Shown here in pieces: positions 5,181-9,003 of a stretch of 9,003 nucleotides of DNA. Both the position numbers and the translations under genes were made by a program. How positions within the stretch are numbered: the stretch's first letter is position 1; each line of letters opens with the position of its first letter. The notes beneath the pieces were generated by a model, which ran no database searches, was not told the origin of the DNA, and saw nothing but the letters and a program-made list of their open reading frames with translations. Origin of the DNA: UCB3 sp964415605 (lineage in GTDB: Bacteria; Chloroflexota; Anaerolineae; Epilineales; Epilineaceae); NCBI GenBank assembly GCA_964415605.1, contig CAYQBA010000181.1, positions 1 to 9,003 on the forward strand, written 5' to 3'.

Positions 5181-7631
5181 TCAGGGAACTTGAGCACAGA
5201 TGTTGGTCAGGTTGGCGATCTGCCCGGTGGGCTTGATGGATGCGCCTTGCTGGACGACGACGCAGTAAGTCGCGGTGGGCGTGCCGATGGGACTGAACGA
5301 GAAGTTTGGGTTCGAGCTTGAAGCAGTCGTGGATCCCACGGGCTCTCCCGTACATTCCGAGGTGGCACTGTTCCATTCGCGCAAGACCACGGTGTAAGTG
5401 TTCATCCCGGACGGAGGGACAGCGCACCCCGCTGCATCATGCACCTTTCCGGCTGCCGACGGTCGCGGCAGGGACGGGCTCGGCTCGTTCGGCGGATCGC
5501 TCGGGTCGGCGTCGGCCGGGGGGTTCAGCTGCGGTGGCTGGGAGCACGCCGCCTTGTCGTGGATGCCCGAACGGGTGTCGTTGGCACTTTCCGGTCGCAC
5601 GCTGACAGCCCAATAGACCGCTTGGTCGGAGGAGCCCGATCCCGAGACTCTGAGCGCCCACGACCCGCCCGCGGACTCGACAATCGAGCGCGCGTGCTCG
5701 AAGACCGTCAGGCAGCCGTTGCTCACGTCGACCGGCTGGTCACCATTCGTGATGGCCAGGTCGAGATCCGTATGTTGTTGGGCGTCGTGTGCCTCCGGCC
5801 ACCAGATGGTGGCATCGATGACGGAGCGCGCGGGGATGGTGATCTGAGAGGGCAGCGTGATGGTTGTCTCCGTCGATGACTTGGTCACCACCAATTGGCC
5901 CCACGCGAAGGCGGCGTCAGAATGCAGGACAAACTTGCCGCCGCCGGCAAGCGGCGAGAAGCCCTGCTCGCCGTGGATGGGGTTGAAGGCCTGGTCGCCG
6001 CCGTTCAGCATGAACGCGTAGACCTCGCCCGGCGACACCTCGTACTGGCTGTTGCCAGGGACGGTCTTGCCCTTGGCCTCCATCCACTTGCGGACATTCT
6101 CCGTGGCGGCCGCGGCGACCGCCGCGCCGCCGCTCGTCTTGTCGTAGAGTTCATTGTCCACGGTGATGTTGGTTGGGAACAACAAGTCTGGCTTCACGCG
6201 CCCGTCGGGGACATGGCCGATGCGCTGGGTGTCGATCCGGTCACCTGTGCTCAAATCGTAGGCTCCGATCGCCAACGCCTTGTGCGCGCTGGCCGGTGAC
6301 GCCATCAGCCATGCCCACGGGCCTGTGCCGTGCCCGTTATCGGCGTGACTGCCGAGGTTGCCGGCGGGCGCAACGATGACACGGCCTGGGTTTGTGCCTT
6401 GCTGTACATCGAATGCCGAATCGGCGTTGCGGGCCACGAGCCCGCTCGCGGGGTTCTCTTCGGGCTGCACTTGAGCGAGGATGACGGCGTTGTTGGCGTT
6501 TGCCACGGCGGCCTGGAAGCCGCGGGCGATGTGGGGCACGGTCGCTGGCTTCGGATCGAGAGGTTGTGCCTTTCCGTAGACGCGATAGCTGCGGATCGAG
6601 GCGACACCGAGGCCTCTCAGCACAGCGACGCTGAGTGTTCCGTGCTTCCATGCATCCACGCTCGGGAAGCCTTGATTCGCGGTACATGGCACGCCATCCT
6701 CCACGCAATCGTAGGCGCCTGCGACGTCCTGATCCCTGGGCGGATTCACGCCTGTGTCGAGCAGCGCGAGCGTCTTCGATGTGCCTTCTGCGATGAATGC
6801 CGGCGTGAATCCGATGGCCTCCAGCACATCCTCCACCGGGACGTCTTCCGCCGGCCTGGGCTGCTGGCGGTGTTGGAGACGGGTCTGGCGCATTCCGGGT
6901 TGCCCCGATGCCGGCCCATATCCCGTCTCATTCGGCTCGATGTACACCACGCTCTTGTCGCGCGCGATGAGGTCGATGTTGGCCGCCGACGTGGCCGTGA
7001 CCGCCAGGGCTGGCGCTAACCAGAAGCGCTCGACGCCGGAAGCCTCGATGGCGGGAGGTAACCGCATCTGATACGTTTGCAGGAAGCCATCATACAGAGC
7101 CGCGCGATCGTCGAGGATGCTGTCGATACACGCTTGTACGGCAGGGGGTATCGGACCTTCGTCTCCCGCGAGCGCCACTTGCGGCAACCCCGGGAGCTGA
7201 TACTCGCCATCGTCGAGCACGACGACGATGGGCAGGGGGCCAGGCAACCGGTCTTCGATCCAGCCCTTGATGACCGGGTGGATCTTGGACTGCGGCGGAC
7301 GACCAGACAGGTCGGATGATGGCGCGGATGGCCATGGGCGCGAAGCACCCTGGTTCCCGATGACCTGGGCATCGGCCCCGCCGCCGGTCACGGCAACCCA
7401 CCGATCGAACCACTCGCGCGGGGTGTCGTCACACGCGCTCGACCCCGCGGATCCCACCGGTGCATCGGTCGCCGGCACCACGGTCGCCGCGTCCGGGGTT
7501 GCGGGTTGTTGTGTCGCGTTCTCGACTGGGGGGGACGGTGTCTCTTGACGACACGCCCCGAGTCCCAAGACCATCAGCCCCGCCGCAACAGCCGCAACGC
7601 ACCACCCCAATCGTGATCGATCAGCCATCAT
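5181..7631 (-). CDS. Lipid-anchored subtilisin-like serine protease (S8) with propeptide-like region and C-terminal beta domains
   Basis: 816 residues. Residues 1-27 form a lipoprotein signal: basic start, hydrophobic core, lipobox LGAC with Cys27; a Pro/Thr/Ala-rich tether follows to about 65. Residues about 133-236 resemble an I9-type propeptide (VERFWLAPALAVTATSA then SVVYIEP). The S8 domain (about 270-560) keeps the full triad: Asp292 in LLDTGV, His330 in KHGT, Ser500 in KTSGG, plus oxyanion Asn425 in APAGN and VKPDLLFPT (479-487). The motifs are atypical (KHGT for GHGTH, TSGGAAV for TSMAAPH). Cys309 and Cys316 lie in an insertion after Asp292. A beta-sandwich-like region (about 565-680) resembles the P-domain position. 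A Pro-rich linker (about 697-725) leads to a small Cys-containing domain (725-816; Cys736, 760, 790, 812) resembling SdrD/CNA-B-type folds. It probably acts at the cell surface; the substrate is unknown. A GGGGGAG run 7 nt before the first of two ATGs supports the start. Third-position GC looks lower than in its neighbours. Confidence 0.9.
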   Translation of the reverse strand: MMADRSRLGWCVAAVAAGLMVLGLGACRQETPSPPVENATQQPATPDAATVVPATDAPVGSAGSSACDDTPREWFDRWVAVTGGGADAQVIGNQGASRPWPSAPSSDLSGRPPQSKIHPVIKGWIEDRLPGPLPIVVVLDDGEYQLPGLPQVALAGDEGPIPPAVQACIDSILDDRAALYDGFLQTYQMRLPPAIEASGVERFWLAPALAVTATSAANIDLIARDKSVVYIEPNETGYGPASGQPGMRQTRLQHRQQPRPAEDVPVEDVLEAIGFTPAFIAEGTSKTLALLDTGVNPPRDQDVAGAYDCVEDGVPCTANQGFPSVDAWKHGTLSVAVLRGLGVASIRSYRVYGKAQPLDPKPATVPHIARGFQAAVANANNAVILAQVQPEENPASGLVARNADSAFDVQQGTNPGRVIVAPAGNLGSHADNGHGTGPWAWLMASPASAHKALAIGAYDLSTGDRIDTQRIGHVPDGRVKPDLLFPTNITVDNELYDKTSGGAAVAAAATENVRKWMEAKGKTVPGNSQYEVSPGEVYAFMLNGGDQAFNPIHGEQGFSPLAGGGKFVLHSDAAFAWGQLVVTKSSTETTITLPSQITIPARSVIDATIWWPEAHDAQQHTDLDLAITNGDQPVDVSNGCLTVFEHARSIVESAGGSWALRVSGSGSSDQAVYWAVSVRPESANDTRSGIHDKAACSQPPQLNPPADADPSDPPNEPSPSLPRPSAAGKVHDAAGCAVPPSGMNTYTVVLREWNSATSECTGEPVGSTTASSSNPNFSFSPIGTPTATYCVVVQQGASIKPTGQIANLTNICAQVP

Positions 7632-7638
7632 CCCGCAT

Positions 7639-7645
7639 CTCCCCC
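7639..7645 (-). promoter_or_regulatory. Ribosome binding site of the protease gene
   Basis: GGGGGAG on the minus strand lies 7 nt before the ATG at 7631 and 10 nt before the second ATG at 7628. The spacing favours the first, giving MMADRSRL, but the two starts differ by one residue and produce the same signal peptide. Confidence 0.6.
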
Positions 7646-7692
7646 GTTGCCTGGAATCGGATCACGATCCACGAGCCGGCCCATCGCCATTG

Positions 7693-7714
7693 CGTGATGT
7701 GGTTGAACATCACG
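7693..7714. promoter_or_regulatory. Inverted repeat in the protease leader
   Basis: CGTGATGT (7693-7700) and ACATCACG (7707-7714) are perfect 8-bp arms with a 6-nt spacer. It lies 62-83 nt upstream of the protease ATG, inside the predicted leader, so it could fold as an RNA hairpin or be a dimer binding site. Confidence 0.5.
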
Positions 7715-7738
7715 ACGGCGCAAGCTCGCGTGCCGCGC

Positions 7739-7754
7739 GACACGTATGCGTGTC
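7739..7754. promoter_or_regulatory. Operator-like palindrome at the protease transcription start
   Basis: GACACG-TATG-CGTGTC has perfect 6-bp arms and lies 8 nt downstream of the predicted protease -10, roughly at +2 to +17. That position is typical for a repressor site. The binding factor is unknown. Confidence 0.5.
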
Positions 7755-7762
7755 ATCAGCGC

Positions 7763-7768
7763 ATTATA
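7763..7768 (-). promoter_or_regulatory. -10 box of the protease promoter
   Basis: A perfect TATAAT on the minus strand, 131 nt upstream of the protease ATG, predicts a start near 7756 and a leader of about 125 nt. The -35 position at 17 nt reads GAACTT, a poor match, so an activator could be required. The inverted repeat at 7810-7836 is placed suitably for one. Confidence 0.5.
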
Positions 7769-7809
7769 CACACGACATCATGTGCAAGTTCGGTCATCGC
7801 GACCGGGCC

Positions 7810-7836
7810 GTTGCACGATACCAAACGGCGTGCAAC
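7810..7836. promoter_or_regulatory. Inverted repeat with GTGCAA half-sites between divergent promoters
   Basis: GTTGCACG (7810-7817) and CGTGCAAC (7829-7836) are perfect 8-bp arms with an 11-nt spacer. A third GTGCAA half-site lies at 7782-7787, next to the -35 position of the protease promoter. The array lies between the two divergent promoters and could serve either or both. Confidence 0.5.
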
Positions 7837-7888
7837 AGCTCAACATCGCCGCGCTTGACTCGATCACCAGCGGCGCGTCCCACCCGGA

Positions 7889-7917
7889 CTGACGGCGCGT
7901 CCCGTCCGCGATATAAT
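7889..7917 (+). promoter_or_regulatory. Promoter of the second STAND gene (near-leaderless)
   Basis: CTGACG (7889-7894) and a perfect TATAAT (7912-7917) are 17 bp apart. The ATG at 7931 follows the -10 by 13 nt, so the leader would be about 6 nt, with no Shine-Dalgarno. The -35 resembles the TTGACG of the lexA promoter. Confidence 0.65.
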
Positions 7918-7930
7918 CCCCCCACATCCC

Positions 7931-9003
7931 ATGCCCGTCCCTCGTGCATCCCCGGCCGTACCGGATGCTGTCTCGCCCGCCAGCGTCCGCCGCGCGCTGC
8001 GCCGCTGGCACGAGCCCGACGTCGGGCGCACCGAGCTGGCCGCCGAGCTCGCCCTCGTCGCCGCCTGGCTTGCCGCCGAGGGCCGCGCCGACACGCCGAT
8101 CCATCGCGCCGAGGCCCTGCGCGCCGTGCTCGGCCGCGGCCTCGACGCGATGCGCCAGGCCGGCTACGCCGATGCCGCCGACCTGCTCTACCGCCAGTAC
8201 GTCCGCCAGGACGCCGTGATGCTCATCGCCGACGACCTCGCCCTCGGCGAGCGCGGCTACTTCAAGCGCCAGCGGGCGGCCGTCGAGACGCTCGCCGCCA
8301 CGCTGGCGACGCTCGAGGCCGACGCCGCGATCGCCGCGGGCGCGGCGGTGGCTGCGAGCACCGCGGCGTCGGTCGCGCCGCCGATCGACGAGGCCGCCAG
8401 CCCAGCGCCCTTCCAGGCCCCCGCCGCACCGGTGTGGTGGGTCGGGCGCGGCGACGACATCGCGTGGATCGAGCGCGAGATCACCGGGTCCGCCGCCGCC
8501 CCGGGCCCCATCGTCGTCGGGCTGGTCGGCATGGGCGGCCTGGGCAAGACGGCCCTCGCCACGTTCGCCGCGCACCGGCTGCGCGACCGCTTCCCGGACG
8601 GCGTGCTGTGGCTGAGTCTGGCGCATGCCGACCCCGACACGCTGCTCCTGCACGTCGCCGGCGCCTTCGGGGCGCTCGAGCGCGTCGCCCGGCTCGACGA
8701 TCCCGCCGCTCGGGCGGCGACGGTGCGCGAGCTCCTCAACCGCCGCCACGCGCTGGTGGTGCTCGACGATGCCCAGTCCGACGGCCAGTGCGAGCCGCTC
8801 CTGCCGTCGGCCGGACGGTCGCGCGTCGTCGTCACCACCCGCCGGGGGGACCTGGGCGTGCTGCAGGCGGCCCCGACGCTGGGCCTGGCGGGCTTCACCG
8901 AGGCCGAGTCCGTCGATCTCCTGCGCCGGGCAATCGGGGATGCCCGCGTGCGCGCGGACCCGGTGGGCGCGGCCGCCGTCGCGGCGTGCTGCGCCCACCT
9001 GCC
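7931..9003 (+). CDS. Second STAND/NB-ARC ATPase with the same type of N-terminal region, C-terminus cut by window edge
   Basis: 357 residues are visible; the gene runs off the right edge. Residues about 15-130 form a helical, HTH-like region related to that of the first STAND protein: SPASVRRAL (15-23), then LLYRQYVRQ (85-93) and a helix ending in TLATLE (124-129). An Ala/Pro-rich linker (about 131-168) joins it to an NB-ARC domain: WWVGRGDDIAWIE (169-181), the region before the P-loop; Walker A GMGGLGKT (200-207; Lys206); Walker B ALVVLDDAQ (274-282; Asp279); and sensor-like SRVVVTTRR (297-305). The GLPL and repeat regions should lie beyond the edge, so the sensor is unknown. The NB-ARC belongs to the MGGLGKT subtype and differs clearly from the GPGGVGKT module of the other STAND gene. 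The start at 7931 is supported by the promoter spacing and N-terminal similarity. Divergent from the protease gene. Confidence 0.85.
   Translation, partial: MPVPRASPAVPDAVSPASVRRALRRWHEPDVGRTELAAELALVAAWLAAEGRADTPIHRAEALRAVLGRGLDAMRQAGYADAADLLYRQYVRQDAVMLIADDLALGERGYFKRQRAAVETLAATLATLEADAAIAAGAAVAASTAASVAPPIDEAASPAPFQAPAAPVWWVGRGDDIAWIEREITGSAAAPGPIVVGLVGMGGLGKTALATFAAHRLRDRFPDGVLWLSLAHADPDTLLLHVAGAFGALERVARLDDPAARAATVRELLNRRHALVVLDDAQSDGQCEPLLPSAGRSRVVVTTRRGDLGVLQAAPTLGLAGFTEAESVDLLRRAIGDARVRADPVGAAAVAACCAHL

Noticed and set aside
3946..5427. Minus-strand open frame of 493 codons overlapping the STAND-TPR gene and the protease end
   Set aside because: GC-rich shadow: Arg/His/Gln-rich, no recognisable motif, antisense to TPR repeats. 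The middle reads through the palindromic repeat (AGILPA).
7778..8998. Minus-strand open frame of 406 codons opposite the second STAND gene
   Set aside because: The plus strand encodes an intact NB-ARC domain with Walker A and B; the antisense product is Gly/Arg/Ala-rich and lacks motifs.
1..9003. tRNA, rRNA, CRISPR array, transposase or integrase
   Set aside because: No regularly spaced direct repeats, tRNA-like cloverleaf or transposase/integrase motif was seen by eye on either strand.
1..9003. Recognised antiviral defence system (Avs or similar)
   Set aside because: The first STAND protein has the GPGGVGKT, GLPLA and TPR layout of AfsR/MalT-type regulators and no nuclease, TIR or other effector domain. 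The second is incomplete.

Overview
The window is GC-rich bacterial chromosomal DNA with five protein genes: dihydroorotate dehydrogenase (minus, cut by the left edge), a LexA-type repressor (plus), a large STAND/NB-ARC ATPase with TPR repeats (plus), a lipid-anchored subtilisin-like protease (minus), and a second STAND ATPase (plus, cut by the right edge). High GC, class 1 PyrD, abundant AfsR/MalT-like STAND regulators and an exported protease with a Cys-containing Ig-like tail fit a GC-rich Chloroflexota member best. An actinobacterium or another GC-rich phylum cannot be excluded from the sequence alone.

Layout. Positions 1-961 carry pyrD, reading leftward. Positions 962-1111 form a divergent promoter region: a TATAAT only 12 nt before the pyrD ATG, and a near-consensus TTGACG-17-TATACT promoter for lexA with a LexA-box-like GAAC-N4-GATC inside its spacer. 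lexA (1112-1891) has a clear Shine-Dalgarno. A 77-nt gap follows, with an extended -10 box and a 9-bp inverted repeat that could mask the only G-rich SD-like run. The STAND-TPR gene is 1969-5034. The convergent gap 5035-5180 is packed with overlapping palindromes and probably acts as a two-way transcription barrier. The protease gene is 5181-7631 on the minus strand. The divergent gap 7632-7930 holds a promoter for each flanking gene and several perfect inverted repeats. The second STAND gene starts at 7931 behind a CTGACG-17-TATAAT promoter that places its start codon almost at the transcription start.

How the parts may relate. pyrD is pyrimidine housekeeping and looks unrelated to the rest. 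The repressor and first STAND gene are co-directional and closely spaced, so read-through or shared damage control is possible. The two STAND proteins share a related N-terminal region of about 130-160 residues containing an HTH-like segment, followed by different NB-ARC modules. They look like paralogous signal-responsive regulators flanking an exported protease. A link between the STAND proteins and the protease is suggested only by neighbourhood; no known defence or signalling system is recognisable with confidence.
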